Shown one piece after another: positions 8,660-17,907 of a stretch of DNA of 64,000 bases. The notes under the pieces are model-generated. The model was not told where the DNA came from. It made no database searches and was given only the letters and a program-made list of their open reading frames with translations. Positions within the stretch are counted from its first letter, which is position 1, and each line of letters begins with the position of its first letter. Source of the DNA: JAJPXC01 sp964628905 (lineage in GTDB: Bacteria; Bacteroidota; Bacteroidia; Bacteroidales; Muribaculaceae); NCBI GenBank assembly GCA_964628905.1, contig CAZVNS010000002.1, positions 1 through 64,000 on the forward strand. Reading direction: 5' to 3'. A program made the translations under genes and the position numbers.

Positions 8660-9201
8660 TTTACGCGGATGTATCGGCTTTCGGTGATTACGATGTCGAC
8701 CTTTACGTCGTGAGGCTCAGCCTCAATCTCGTCAATGAGCTGGAAGTCGTAGCCCACTCCCACCTTGGTGGCGGGGGTGTCGCACAGCAGGCGGTCGTAG
8801 AAGCCCTTGCCGCGCCCCACACGGTTGCCCCGGGAGTCGTAGGCCACGGCGGGCACCACCACCAGCTCGATGTCGGCGGGGTCGTAGACTTCGTCGCCGT
8901 GGGGCTCCTCGATGTGGAATGCTCCCAGACGCAAGGTCGAGCGGTCGTAGGGGAGTATTTCGAGGTTCACGCCGTTGACGCGCGGCAGGAAGAAGTGTTT
9001 GAGCTTATGCCACTTGTCGATGAAACGGCGTGTCGACAGTTCGTCGGGGAGTGAGTGGTATAGGAGTATACGGTCAGCGAGCATGAACGCTGCCGTGCGT
9101 TCGAGTTGTGCGAACACTCGCTCGGCTGCTTCGTCACGCTCCTGGTCTGTCAGGAGGCTCTTTTGGGCTTTGATGCGGCGTCTGATATCTTCCTTTTTCA
9201 T
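8656..9201 (-). CDS. 5-formyltetrahydrofolate cyclo-ligase
   Basis: This 181-residue enzyme converts 5-formyl-THF to 5,10-methenyl-THF with ATP. The family signature RVGRGKGFYDRLL lies at 127-139, and the N-terminal basic helix (KKEDIRRRIKAQK) is typical. Length is normal. It overlaps both neighbours by 4 bases (S41 protease upstream, regulator downstream), so translation is probably coupled. The nearby dCMP deaminase also belongs to folate/thymidylate metabolism, a weak functional link. Confidence 0.9.
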   Translation of the reverse strand: MKKEDIRRRIKAQKSLLTDQERDEAAERVFAQLERTAAFMLADRILLYHSLPDELSTRRFIDKWHKLKHFFLPRVNGVNLEILPYDRSTLRLGAFHIEEPHGDEVYDPADIELVVVPAVAYDSRGNRVGRGKGFYDRLLCDTPATKVGVGYDFQLIDEIEAEPHDVKVDIVITESRYIRVK

Positions 9202-10841
9202 TTGGGGGTAAATCCTTGCTTGATGGGTGGGGTGGCGCCATCGCCGGCCACTTCTTCGACAGCGCGTGTCACGCCCTGGTCAAACTTGTTAATAATCTGG
9301 TAGTAAGCCGACGGCCCGAGGGTGTCGCGGGCTATCATAGCTTTCAGTATATTAACAATCAAGGGGGTCGATTGGTTGATATAAGCCCACTGGCGGCGTA
9401 TGTTGGCTTCAGAGTTGCAGTAGTCGACAAAGGTGTAGAGCAGCATGTCGTCCGACGGCAGAAGTTTAAGCAGCTCGTCTACCTCTTTTGCCTCGGAGAG
9501 CTTCGTGCCGTTGGTGGCCACGTAGTTGAGGGCGAAGCGTTGGAACATGCCGGCGTTGATCACCTTGGTCAGATAGGGGGTGACGTAGGTGGAGTCCTTC
9601 ATCGAGGTGAACACGTCGGGGATGATGCCACCACCGCCATAGACGGTGCGTCCGTGGAGGGTGTGGTATGCGTCGTCGAGGTTCACCTTGATGGAGTCGG
9701 CTGACTCCATCTCGCCAGTCTCGTAGCGGTGGAGCATCTCCTGCTCGTAGGTTTCGGCGTGGCCCATGGAGTATTGCTTTTGGATGCTACGTCCCGAAGG
9801 GGTATAGTAGCGGGCCACGGTCAGACGCACGGCGCTGCTGTCGGGCAGGGTGATCTGGTTTTGTATCAATCCTTTGCCGAACGAACGGCGACCGATGATC
9901 ACGCCGCGGTCGTTGTCCTGGATGGCTCCGGCGAAGATTTCGCTGGCCGAGGCGGTGAATTCGTCGATCATCACGGCCAATGGCACGTCCTGGAAGAAGC
10001 CGTGGCCGTCGCTGAAATACTGACCGTCGTACGACTCATCGCGTCCACCCTGCGACATAATGAGTTGCCCCTTGGGGAGGAATTCGTTGGCCAGCAGCAG
10101 TGCCTGGTCCATCAGGCCGCCACCGTTGCCGCGCAGGTCGATCACAAACGATGTGGCGCCTTCGCCCATCAACCGCAGCAGGGCTTTCAGCGCCTCCTCG
10201 TAGGTGGAGCGTGCAAATTTGGTGATTTTCACAAATCCCACGCCGTTTTCATCCACGTAGGCCGCCTCGACCGAGCGGTTGGGTATCGGGCCGCGCACTA
10301 TGTGGTAGTCGTAGGTGCGGTCGGAGTCGCCACGTTTGATAGTGAGTTCGACGCTGGTGCCGGCATCGCCGCGGAGGTGTGAGAATACATACTCCTGGGT
10401 GATGGCCACACCCAAGGTGGGCTTGCCGTCGATGGCTATGATGCGGTCGCCGCTCTGCAGGCCAACCTTCTCGGCGGGGCCGCCGGCGAGCACTTCGAGC
10501 ACCACGATGGTGTCGTTGTTGAGGGTGAAGGTCACGCCGATGCCGCTGAACGCCGACTGGTTCAGCTCATTGTTGACGGCTTCGAGGTCGTCAGAGGGTA
10601 TGTATACCGAGTGAGGGTCGAGGTTGTTGAGCAGCTGCGGCAGGGTGTATTCGATAAGAGAGTCGAGGTCAACGTCGTCCACGTATTGCGCCTCGATGAG
10701 GTTGAGTATGTTCTGCAGCTTCTGCTGAGCCGGGCTAAGACCCTTGGGCGCTGACACATACAGAGCCACAATCCAGCCTCCCACAAAGGCGATGGCCATC
10801 AGTAGCGGTATCCACACCGCGGCCTTAATCTTGGTTTTCAT
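9198..10841 (-). CDS. S41 family C-terminal processing peptidase
   Basis: This is a 547-residue periplasmic protease. Residues ~8-30 form an N-terminal membrane anchor or signal. A PDZ domain lies at about 95-180 (GIGVTF...GDRIIAIDG). The S41 core has the catalytic Ser300 (TASASEIF) and Lys323 (RSFGKGL), with a GNGGG loop near 238-242. It would cleave hydrophobic C-terminal tails of envelope proteins. The start at 10841 is chosen because it gives a basic N-terminus followed by a hydrophobic helix; the open frame upstream to 10970 lies inside the dCMP deaminase gene. The start overlaps that gene's stop by one base (TGATG). Confidence 0.92.
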   Translation of the reverse strand: MKTKIKAAVWIPLLMAIAFVGGWIVALYVSAPKGLSPAQQKLQNILNLIEAQYVDDVDLDSLIEYTLPQLLNNLDPHSVYIPSDDLEAVNNELNQSAFSGIGVTFTLNNDTIVVLEVLAGGPAEKVGLQSGDRIIAIDGKPTLGVAITQEYVFSHLRGDAGTSVELTIKRGDSDRTYDYHIVRGPIPNRSVEAAYVDENGVGFVKITKFARSTYEEALKALLRLMGEGATSFVIDLRGNGGGLMDQALLLANEFLPKGQLIMSQGGRDESYDGQYFSDGHGFFQDVPLAVMIDEFTASASEIFAGAIQDNDRGVIIGRRSFGKGLIQNQITLPDSSAVRLTVARYYTPSGRSIQKQYSMGHAETYEQEMLHRYETGEMESADSIKVNLDDAYHTLHGRTVYGGGGIIPDVFTSMKDSTYVTPYLTKVINAGMFQRFALNYVATNGTKLSEAKEVDELLKLLPSDDMLLYTFVDYCNSEANIRRQWAYINQSTPLIVNILKAMIARDTLGPSAYYQIINKFDQGVTRAVEEVAGDGATPPIKQGFTPK

Positions 10842-11272
10842 CAATCGATGTCGGGGATATGTGTTACGTCGATGCCGGCGCGGCGCAGCAGGTCGAGTCC
10901 ATCGGTGAGTCGGTATATCTCGTTGAATACCACTCGCTTGATGCCGGCCTGGATGATGAGCTTTGAGCACTCCACGCAGGGTGAGGCGGTGATGTAGAGG
11001 GTGGAGCCGTCGCTGGAGTTGTGCGATCGTGCCACCTTGGTGATGGCGTTGGCCTCGGCGTGGAGCACGTAGGGCTTGGTCACGCCCGACTCATCCTCGC
11101 ATACATTTTCAAATCCTGAGGGTGTGCCGTTGAAGCCGTCAGAAATAATCATCTGCCCCTTGACCAGCAGCGCCCCAACCTTACGGCGCTCACAGTAAGA
11201 GTTTTCAGCCCAAATCCTGGCCATCCGCAGGTAGCGGTGGTCGAGGACTTCTTGCTTATCGTTAAGATTCAT
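10841..11272 (-). CDS. dCMP deaminase family protein
   Basis: This 143-residue zinc-dependent deaminase has HAE at 71-73 (H71 zinc ligand, E73 catalytic) and PCVEC at 98-102 (C99, C102 zinc ligands). The length and the N-terminal RYLRMARIWAENSYCERRKVG segment match dCMP/ComEB-type deaminases, which make dUMP for thymidylate synthesis. It is the first gene of a five-gene minus-strand run, behind a clear promoter at 11310-11339. Confidence 0.9.
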   Translation of the reverse strand: MNLNDKQEVLDHRYLRMARIWAENSYCERRKVGALLVKGQMIISDGFNGTPSGFENVCEDESGVTKPYVLHAEANAITKVARSHNSSDGSTLYITASPCVECSKLIIQAGIKRVVFNEIYRLTDGLDLLRRAGIDVTHIPDID

Positions 11273-11309
11273 CGTAGGTGTGATGTAAGACTATCTTTTT
11301 TACTTGCCG

Positions 11310-11339
11310 CGAAGATACTCACTTTGCCCTTATCCGCAA
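11310..11339 (-). promoter_or_regulatory. Promoter of the dCMP deaminase operon
   Basis: Read on the minus strand, a -33 element TTG (11339-11337, at the end of a T-run) is followed after 19 nt by TATCTTCG (11317-11310). This fits the Bacteroidota consensus apart from a C in the TTTG part. It lies 37 nt before the start codon at 11272. Confidence 0.6.
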
Positions 11340-11388
11340 AAAAAATCATACCCGTCACTTCAGGTGTAGAGTCAACTGGCAAGTGCAA

Positions 11389-11449
11389 AATTAGGCAATT
11401 CTTTTGAAGAACTCTTTTTTGGGGGTTGAAAAAATTATTTTGCCTAATT
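11389..11449. repeat. Inverted repeat after the MBL hydrolase gene
   Basis: AATTAGGCAA (11389-11398) and its exact complement TTGCCTAATT (11440-11449) enclose a 41-nt loop that itself contains the small palindrome TTCTT-TTG-AAGAA. The right arm overlaps the TAG stop of the MBL gene. There is no T-run typical of an intrinsic terminator. It may be a weak terminator, an RNA stability element or a small mobile-element remnant. Confidence 0.45.
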
Positions 11450-12205
11450 ACAAAGTATTGAGAGGGTGTCGTAGGCCATATGGACACCGGGGGGAAGGGT
11501 GGGTTCTACGTCGAGGTAGCGGCCGATCTGGTGGGCGAAGTGGGTCAGGTAGGTGACTCGCGGGTGGAGCCTGTCGACCACCTCCAGTGCTTCAGCCAGG
11601 GAGAAGTGCGATATGTGGGGCTCATGCCGCAGGGCGTTGAGCACCAACGTGTCGACTCCTTGGAGCTGTTGCATGGTGGTGTCGCTCAGGTGGTTGGCAT
11701 CGGTGATATAGGCCAATGGGCCGATACGGAAGCCTAAGATTTGCAACTTGTAGTGCTGTACCTGCACCGGGAGTATCTCCACCCCTTTGACCGTGAACGG
11801 CCGACCGGCTTCAACGTGGTGCAGACGGAAGTGTGGCACGCCGGGGTAGGGGTTGGGCGCGAAGCAGTAGGGCACGCGGGCGCGAAGGTCGCGGGCCACG
11901 TCGGCCTGGCAATACACCGGGAAGCCCTCTTTGGCGCAATAGGGGCGCAGGTCGTCGACGTCACCCACGTGGTCGTAATGCTGGTGGGTAATCAGCAGCG
12001 CGTCGAGGTCGGGCGAGCCGGCGCGGAGCATCTGCTGGCGGAAGTCGGGACCGCAGTCGATCAGCAGGTTGACCCCGTTGACCTCAACCAGTGCCGACGC
12101 CCGCAAACGTTGGTCGCGGGTGTCGAGCGAGCGGCACACGTCGCAGTCGCAGCGCAGCTGCGGTACGCCGGTCGAGGTGCCTGTGCCAAGGAAGGTGAGT
12201 TTCAT
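11444..12205 (-). CDS. MBL-fold metallo-hydrolase (PhnP-like)
   Basis: This 253-residue protein has the metallo-beta-lactamase motif THQHYDH (73-79) and further ligands at D169 and H223. The N-terminus MKLTFLGTGTSTGVPQ with the following paired Cys (C19, C21, C24) resembles PhnP-type cyclic phosphodiesterases. The start at 12205 is chosen because this start motif is the conserved one; the open frame upstream lies inside the lipoprotein gene. It overlaps the lipoprotein gene by 4 bases and is the last gene of the nadE operon. The substrate is not predictable beyond a phosphodiester. Confidence 0.82.
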   Translation of the reverse strand: MKLTFLGTGTSTGVPQLRCDCDVCRSLDTRDQRLRASALVEVNGVNLLIDCGPDFRQQMLRAGSPDLDALLITHQHYDHVGDVDDLRPYCAKEGFPVYCQADVARDLRARVPYCFAPNPYPGVPHFRLHHVEAGRPFTVKGVEILPVQVQHYKLQILGFRIGPLAYITDANHLSDTTMQQLQGVDTLVLNALRHEPHISHFSLAEALEVVDRLHPRVTYLTHFAHQIGRYLDVEPTLPPGVHMAYDTLSILCN

Positions 12206-13119
12206 TTGCGAAATTGTCTGAGTAGTCCGTCGTGAAATATCAGGTATCGGCCGTCGTCGTAGACCCACTGCTCGGTCACGCCGCCGTAGCCCGGGAGGGT
12301 GTCGATGGTCTTGGGGGCACCGAGCGACAGGCGGCACTCCTCGCGGGTCATGTCCTCGGCGATTTCGCCGTTGACTATCAAGGCCCAGTGCTCCGGGGTG
12401 ATGTTCTTGTAGCGGAGCGCGGGGTCGGTGAATGAGAATAGGGTGTCGAAGTTGCGTGTCGAGCTGCGGTCGGTGTCCACCGACATGTAGGCGCCCCATG
12501 CTGAGCCTTGCGAGTCGGTGAAGTTGACCCGCAGGGGGTAGATGTCGTTGCCGGCGGTAACGGAGGTGACGGTCACGGGCACAAACTTCTTCCCCTTGAC
12601 AGGCTGCCCTGCCGGGTCGAGCCAAAGTCGCGAGGTGATGTAGTAGCTTTGGCCGCGCATCAGCGAGTCGACCTGAGCCACCATGTCGAGGTCGATGGTG
12701 TAGGGGATGGTTATGCGCCGGTCGGCGAGGGTCTCGGCTGGGCGGTCGATGCGATAGTCGTAGCTGTAGCCGCCGGTGTCGGTCATTGTCACTACGGTCG
12801 ATGCCTCGCCGGTGATACTCGGCACCTGGCGTATGTTGCTCAGGGTCAAGGTGTCGCCCACAGGCATCGCATAGTCGGTGGGAGCGTCGGTCGACATCAC
12901 AAGCCTCACCTTCGGCCCGGTCACGAGCCACTGCTTCCCCCGGTACCACCCCCCGAACTCCGCGGGGGTGATGTCGGCGAGGAAGCGCTGCTCGTCGGTG
13001 GTTGTCACATGCTGGCGGCGAGCCTCCTTGTCGGTGATCTTGGGGGTGCTCTCCACCCCGGTGAAGCAGCCGGTGAGCAGACAGCTGGCGAGTATGGCTA
13101 TGGCGGCTATCCTTAGCAT
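12202..13119 (-). CDS. Lipoprotein with a BamE/SmpA-like C-terminus
   Basis: This is a 305-residue lipoprotein. The signal ends in LLTGC with the lipidated Cys18. The middle is rich in beta strands. The last ~60 residues (EDMTREECRLSLGAPKTI, then a Trp-Val-Tyr-Asp-Asp-Gly strand) have the helix-loop-strand pattern of BamE/SmpA-like domains. Membrane localisation is clear; the role is unknown. It sits between prolyl oligopeptidase (1-base overlap) and the MBL hydrolase (4-base overlap). Confidence 0.7.
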   Translation of the reverse strand: MLRIAAIAILASCLLTGCFTGVESTPKITDKEARRQHVTTTDEQRFLADITPAEFGGWYRGKQWLVTGPKVRLVMSTDAPTDYAMPVGDTLTLSNIRQVPSITGEASTVVTMTDTGGYSYDYRIDRPAETLADRRITIPYTIDLDMVAQVDSLMRGQSYYITSRLWLDPAGQPVKGKKFVPVTVTSVTAGNDIYPLRVNFTDSQGSAWGAYMSVDTDRSSTRNFDTLFSFTDPALRYKNITPEHWALIVNGEIAEDMTREECRLSLGAPKTIDTLPGYGGVTEQWVYDDGRYLIFHDGLLRQFRK

Positions 13120-15239
13120 TACTTCACGTTGGGAGTCAGACCCATGTTGTAGAATATGAATGAGTAGATGTCGGCATACTCGTCGAGCACCTTCGAGATG
13201 GGCTTGCCGCCGCCGTGTCCGGCCTTGGAGTCGATGCGTATCAGCTTGGGAGCGTCGCCGGTGTCGCTGGCCTGGAGGGTTGCGGCGTACTTAAATGAGT
13301 GGGCGGGCACCACGCGGTCGTCGTGGTCGGCGGTGGTGACGAGTATCGCAGGATAGGGGGTGCCATCGTTCTTGATGTTATGGATAGGGGAGTAGTCGAG
13401 CAGGTAGCGGGCCATCTCGGGGGAGTCGGCGCTGGTGCCATAGTCTGAAGCCCAGTTCCAACCGATGGTGAACAGGTGGTAGCGCATCATGTCCATCACG
13501 CCCACCTGGGGAATGGCCACTTGGAAGAGGTCGGGGCGCAGGTTGGTGGTGGCGCCTACGAGCAATCCGCCGTTCGATCCACCCACGATGGCTATCTTCT
13601 CATGGTTGGTGTAACCTTCGCGGATTAGGTATTCGGCAGCGGCTATGAAGTCGTTGAACACGTTGAGCTTGTTCATCTTCATGCCGGCTTCGTGCCACTC
13701 CTCGCCATACTCGCCTCCGCCGCGCAGGTTGGCCTGGGCGTAGATACCGCCGTTCTCGAGCCAGAGGATGCGTGTGGGTGAGAAGCCGGGGTCCATGTTG
13801 ATGTTGAAGCCGCCGTAGCCGTAGAGGTACACGGGGTTTTGGCCGTCGTGCTTCAGGCCCTTCTTATAAGTGAGGTACATTGGTATCTTGGTGCCGTCGG
13901 CCGAGGGGTAGAACACTTGCTCGGTCACATAATCGTCGGGGTTGAAACCGTTGATTTTGGCGGTGCGTATCAGTCGGCTCTCGCCGGTAGCCATATCGTA
14001 GCTGAAGGCCGACGAGGGGTAGACAAACGATGTGAAGGCGTAGAACACCTCATCATGCTTGCGGTCGCTCGAAAATCCGGCGGTGCCGAACGTGGGGAAC
14101 TTGATCTCGCGTATCATTCGGCCCTGACGGTCGTAGAGGTAGGCGTGGGTCGACGCGTCCTGGTTGTAGCTGGCGATGATGTTGTCGCCGGCAAACTGTG
14201 CTCCGGTGAGCACCGACTTGCCCTCGGGGATCACTTCGGCCCATTCAGTGGGGTGGTCGAGGGTGGTGGTCACAAGGCGGTAGCGGGGAGCGTCCTTTGA
14301 GGTGACCAGGTAGATGGTGCCGTCAATCACTTCGATGGGCGAGATGTCGTTGTCCTGCGAAGGCTCAATCACCACCCACTCACCGCTGGGGTCGCTCAGA
14401 CTTTTGGCTTTCAGTGAGTTGCCGCGGCCGTTGCCACTGCCGTAGAGCAGTATCATCGACTCATCCTCGGGCACCCATACCGAGTGGAAGTAGAGGGGGT
14501 GCTCGGGGTCGCTGTACACCAGGCGGTCTTCGCTCTGGGGAGTGCCGAGGCGGTGGTAATAGACGCGGTGGTTTTCGTTGGCGTTGGAGAACTCCTTGCC
14601 GGCCTCGGGGCGATCGTAGGCGCTGTAGTAGAAGCCGTCGCCATGCCATGCCGCGCCGGTGAATTTGGTCCACTCGATATGGTCGGGGAGCAGCTGCTTG
14701 GTGGCCACATCCATCACGTAGATTTCAGTCCAGTCAGAGCCGCTGCGCGATATTATGTAAGCTAAGTAGCGGCCATCGTTGCTCATCGACACCCCTTGGA
14801 GGGCCACTGTGCCGTCGTCGCTCAGAGTATTGGGGTCGAGAAACACTTCGGCCACGGAGTCGTTGAGCGATGCCTTGCGGTAGAGCACCGACTGGTTGCG
14901 CAGTCCGTCGTTCTCGTAGTAGTAATACCGGCCATCCTTCTCGCGTGAGGGGAGCCCGGTCTTGCGGTAATCGTTGAGCTGGGTCAGGCGGCGCTTGATG
15001 GCGTCGCGGTGGGGTATCTGTGAGAGGAAGTCAGCGGTTACGCGGTTTTCGGCCTCAACCCAGGCGGCTGTGGCGGCCGCGGTGTCGTTTTCGAGCGGGC
15101 GGTAGGGGTCGGCCACGGCGATGCCGAAATATTCGTCGACAGTGTTGGATGTCGGTGCCTGGGGATAATTGAGCTGTTTAGTCTCTGAGTTGCAGGTGAT
15201 TGCTGTAGCCATTGCTATGGTGATTGCTATGGATTTCAT
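13119..15239 (-). CDS. Prolyl oligopeptidase family serine peptidase (S9A)
   Basis: This is a 706-residue secreted peptidase. A short hydrophobic N-terminus (MKSIAITIAMATAIT) acts as export signal. A seven-bladed propeller covers about residues 75-425. The alpha/beta-hydrolase domain has the nucleophile Ser in GGSNGGLL (about 555), Asp in DDRVVPAHS (about 640) and His in KAGHGGG (about 675). It cleaves short peptides after proline, probably in the periplasm. Thirty bases separate it from nadE in the same transcript. Confidence 0.93.
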   Translation of the reverse strand: MKSIAITIAMATAITCNSETKQLNYPQAPTSNTVDEYFGIAVADPYRPLENDTAAATAAWVEAENRVTADFLSQIPHRDAIKRRLTQLNDYRKTGLPSREKDGRYYYYENDGLRNQSVLYRKASLNDSVAEVFLDPNTLSDDGTVALQGVSMSNDGRYLAYIISRSGSDWTEIYVMDVATKQLLPDHIEWTKFTGAAWHGDGFYYSAYDRPEAGKEFSNANENHRVYYHRLGTPQSEDRLVYSDPEHPLYFHSVWVPEDESMILLYGSGNGRGNSLKAKSLSDPSGEWVVIEPSQDNDISPIEVIDGTIYLVTSKDAPRYRLVTTTLDHPTEWAEVIPEGKSVLTGAQFAGDNIIASYNQDASTHAYLYDRQGRMIREIKFPTFGTAGFSSDRKHDEVFYAFTSFVYPSSAFSYDMATGESRLIRTAKINGFNPDDYVTEQVFYPSADGTKIPMYLTYKKGLKHDGQNPVYLYGYGGFNINMDPGFSPTRILWLENGGIYAQANLRGGGEYGEEWHEAGMKMNKLNVFNDFIAAAEYLIREGYTNHEKIAIVGGSNGGLLVGATTNLRPDLFQVAIPQVGVMDMMRYHLFTIGWNWASDYGTSADSPEMARYLLDYSPIHNIKNDGTPYPAILVTTADHDDRVVPAHSFKYAATLQASDTGDAPKLIRIDSKAGHGGGKPISKVLDEYADIYSFIFYNMGLTPNVK

Positions 15240-15269
15240 TTGCTATATATAATAATGTGTAAGGTTATG

Positions 15270-17168
15270 TTATAGTTCGTCGATTTCATTCATCCACACT
15301 GCCGACGAGGCATCGGAGGGCATACGCCAGTCGCCGCGGGGCGACAGGCACACGCTGCCCACTTTCGGGCCGTCGGGGAGGCATGAGCGCTTAAACTGCT
15401 GGCTGAAGAAGCGGTGGAAGAAGGTGCGCATCCACTCCTTGATCACCTCTGGCGTGTATCCCCCCTCGAACGCCTGGCAAGCCATCGCGAAGATGCGGCG
15501 GGGTGAGAAGCCGAAGCGCAGCGTGTAGTAGAGGAAGAAATCGTGCAGCTCGTAGGGGCCTACCAGGTCCTCGGTCTTCTGCTTGATTTCTCCATCGGGG
15601 TTGGCGGGGATGAGTTCGGGGCTAATGGGGGTGTCGATCACATCCTCCAGGGCTTGACGCTCGGCGGCGTCGGTCGAGCGGGTGGCGAACCAGCGCACCA
15701 GGTAGCGCACCAAGGTTTTGGGCACCCCGGCGTTGACGCCGTACATCGACATGTGGTCGCCGTTGTAGGTGGCCCATCCCAGGGCCAGCTCCGACAGGTC
15801 GCCGGTGCCGAGCACCATGCCGCAGGTCTGATTGGCGATATCCATCAGTATCTGCGTGCGCTCGCGGGCCTGGGAGTTCTCGTAGGTCACATCCTGCACT
15901 GCCGGGTCGTGGCCGATGTCGCGGAAGTGGAGGTTGACGGCATCAGCTATCGGCACCTTGCGGATAGTGATGCCCAAGGTGCGCATCATCGTCATCGCGT
16001 TGGTGTAGGTGCGGCCGGTGGTGCCGAACCCCGGCATCGTCACGCCTATGAGCCCCTTGCGGTCAAGTCCGAGCTTGTCGAAGGTGCGCACCGCCACCAA
16101 CAGCGCTAATGTGGAGTCCAGACCGCCCGAGATGCCGATGGTGAGCGACTTGCACCCGGTGGCTGTCAGGCGTTTGGCCAGGCCGGAACACTGTATGTTG
16201 ATGATCTCCGAGCAGCGTTGGTCGATATGCTCGTCGGTCGCGGGCACAAACGGTGTGCGGGCTATCGGGTGGAGTATGTGGTCGGGAGTCTGCTCAGGTT
16301 CGGGGAGATGTACGTATGCCACTTCGTAGGGGGTATCGACCTCGCGGTTGGCGCAGTCGCTGAAGGGGGTCAGGTGCATGCGGTCGCGGCGGAGGGCTAA
16401 GATGTCGATGTCGGTGATCACCATCTGCGTGTCCCACTGCCAGCGGGGGTTGGCGGCGAGTATCGAACCGTTTTCGGCGATGATGCACTTGCCGTCGTAG
16501 ACCAGGTCTGTCGACGACTCCCCCCACCCGGCGCCGGCGTAGATGTAGCCGCTTATGGTGCGTGCCGACTGCCCCGAGATGAGCGAGCGCAGGTAGTCGT
16601 ACTTGCCGATCACATCGTCGGAGGCCGACAGGTTGACTATCACCTCGGCTCCCGCCAGCGCGGCGCGACTCGACGGGGGTATCGGCGCCCACAAGTCCTC
16701 GCAGATCTCCACGCCCACCTTCACGCCGTCGATTTTGGCCAACAGTGGCGTAGTCTCCCCCCGGGGCCACCATCGCTTCTCGTAGAACTCGTTGTAGTTG
16801 GGTATATAGGTTTTGGTCCACGGGCCGATAGTCTCGCCGTCGGCTACTATGAAGGCCACATTGTATAGCGTGCCATTGATCACCCGGGGCAGACCCACCA
16901 CCATCGCCGCTGGAATCGACCGCGATGCTTCGGCGATGCGCCACAGCGAGCGTTCGGCGGCGTCGAGCAGCGCCCGGTTGTGGAATAGGTCGCCGCAAGT
17001 GTAGGCAGTGATGCAAAGTTCGGGAAACACCACCAGCCTCGCCCCGCGGTCGGCAGCCTCGCGCGCCGCAGCGATGATTTGCTCGGTGTTGTAGTCGCAG
17101 TCGGCCAATCGGAGCTTGGGACTCACCGCGGCCACGCGCAGATATCCTTCGTACTTGTTTTTGGTCAT
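15270..17168 (-). CDS. nadE: Glutamine-dependent NAD+ synthase
   Basis: This is a two-domain enzyme of 632 residues. The nitrilase-type glutaminase domain has the catalytic triad Glu50 (FPE), Lys119 and Cys156 (EICEDLW). The NAD synthetase domain has the PP-loop SGGLDS at 347-352. It amidates nicotinic acid adenine dinucleotide, the last step of NAD+ synthesis. Length is normal for this form. The start at 17168 overlaps the stop of the broken fic gene by 4 bases, so fic was once translationally coupled to it. Transcription probably starts at the -7 box near 17783. Confidence 0.95.
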   Translation of the reverse strand: MTKNKYEGYLRVAAVSPKLRLADCDYNTEQIIAAAREAADRGARLVVFPELCITAYTCGDLFHNRALLDAAERSLWRIAEASRSIPAAMVVGLPRVINGTLYNVAFIVADGETIGPWTKTYIPNYNEFYEKRWWPRGETTPLLAKIDGVKVGVEICEDLWAPIPPSSRAALAGAEVIVNLSASDDVIGKYDYLRSLISGQSARTISGYIYAGAGWGESSTDLVYDGKCIIAENGSILAANPRWQWDTQMVITDIDILALRRDRMHLTPFSDCANREVDTPYEVAYVHLPEPEQTPDHILHPIARTPFVPATDEHIDQRCSEIINIQCSGLAKRLTATGCKSLTIGISGGLDSTLALLVAVRTFDKLGLDRKGLIGVTMPGFGTTGRTYTNAMTMMRTLGITIRKVPIADAVNLHFRDIGHDPAVQDVTYENSQARERTQILMDIANQTCGMVLGTGDLSELALGWATYNGDHMSMYGVNAGVPKTLVRYLVRWFATRSTDAAERQALEDVIDTPISPELIPANPDGEIKQKTEDLVGPYELHDFFLYYTLRFGFSPRRIFAMACQAFEGGYTPEVIKEWMRTFFHRFFSQQFKRSCLPDGPKVGSVCLSPRGDWRMPSDASSAVWMNEIDEL

Positions 17169-17761
17169 TGGTTTATCGATTTCTCGTATTCGTCGGTTCG
17201 TTGGTTTAGGTTGTCGATCTGTTGGCGCATCATCTCATCCTCGATTATGCGGGGGTCATCATGTTCGCATGAGTCGATCAGAGCCTGAATGTATTGGGCC
17301 TTGACAAAACTCATCGACCGCCTTAGGCACCTTAGCGTATGCCATATAACTACGCCCACCCACTCCCTCACTGACATTGCAGAGGCGGAAGTCGCCGGCT
17401 GACGAGTCGAACCGCCCCCCATCGTGGAGTATTCCGACCCGGTGCGCCACATCACCTTTGAGGCGAGTTTACGGAGCATCGCGGGGGTATATATGGGTTG
17501 TGTCTGCGCCAAGGCGAAGGCTTGCGAGTAGGCGTCGCGCAGGTCAAGGTTCATCATCTGCTCGACAATTGAGCGCCCCTTTGCGCTGACCCCCTCGTCA
17601 AGGAGCATCCGGTTTTCTATTTCAGTCACTGTCGATCCCTCAATGGCCGTGGAGTGGGTGATGATGGAGTAGAGATAGAACTTGTCGTAGTCCACCTGCT
17701 CCTCAATGCCCGAACTCAGATATCGCTTTACGGCATCGACAATCTGTTGGTCTAAGCTCAT
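17165..17761 (-). pseudogene. Fic family protein, frameshifted and lacking the catalytic core
   Basis: The first ~115 residues match the N-terminal part of Bacteroidales Fic proteins, including the inhibitory motif STAIEG inside YSIITHSTAIEGST. At the run of six G (minus strand; 17415-17420) the homologous sequence moves to another frame (RFDSSAGDFRLCNV, then GVGGRSYMAYAKVP). One extra G would restore it. Near 17304 it jumps back to the first frame at KAQYIQALID, a segment that normally lies well after the active site. The HPFxxGNGR catalytic motif and roughly 60-70 residues around it are absent. The open frame that survives reads nonsense between the two points. So the gene has one frameshift plus an internal deletion and cannot AMPylate. 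Its stop still overlaps the nadE start. Confidence 0.8.
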
Positions 17762-17782
17762 GGTCGTAACGTATAATCCTAA

Positions 17783-17790
17783 CAAAGGTA
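17783..17790 (-). promoter_or_regulatory. -7 box of the fic-nadE operon
   Basis: On the minus strand TACCTTTG (17790-17783) matches the Bacteroidota -7 consensus and lies 21 nt before the fic start. No good TTG is found about 20 nt upstream; that region is G/A-rich. Confidence 0.5.
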
Positions 17791-17884
17791 GTGAAGAAAT
17801 TTGAGAAAATGGGTAAAATGGGTGAGGAAGTTGGTATTTTGGGTGAAAAATTATTAAAAAAGATGATGATTGGATAAAAATGCT

Positions 17885-17892
17885 TACCTTTG
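17885..17892 (+). promoter_or_regulatory. -7 box of the PCMD secreted protein gene
   Basis: TACCTTTG (17885-17892) is a full -7 match. A TTGG at 17870 is too close to serve as a standard -33. Transcription near 17898 would give a leader of about 100 nt. Confidence 0.5.
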
Positions 17893-17907
17893 CGAGGACA
17901 AAATGAT

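Noticed and set aside
11269..11487. 72-residue minus-strand frame between the MBL and dCMP deaminase genes
   Set aside because: It overlaps the promoter and the inverted repeat, starts inside the MBL gene and has no protein-like pattern.
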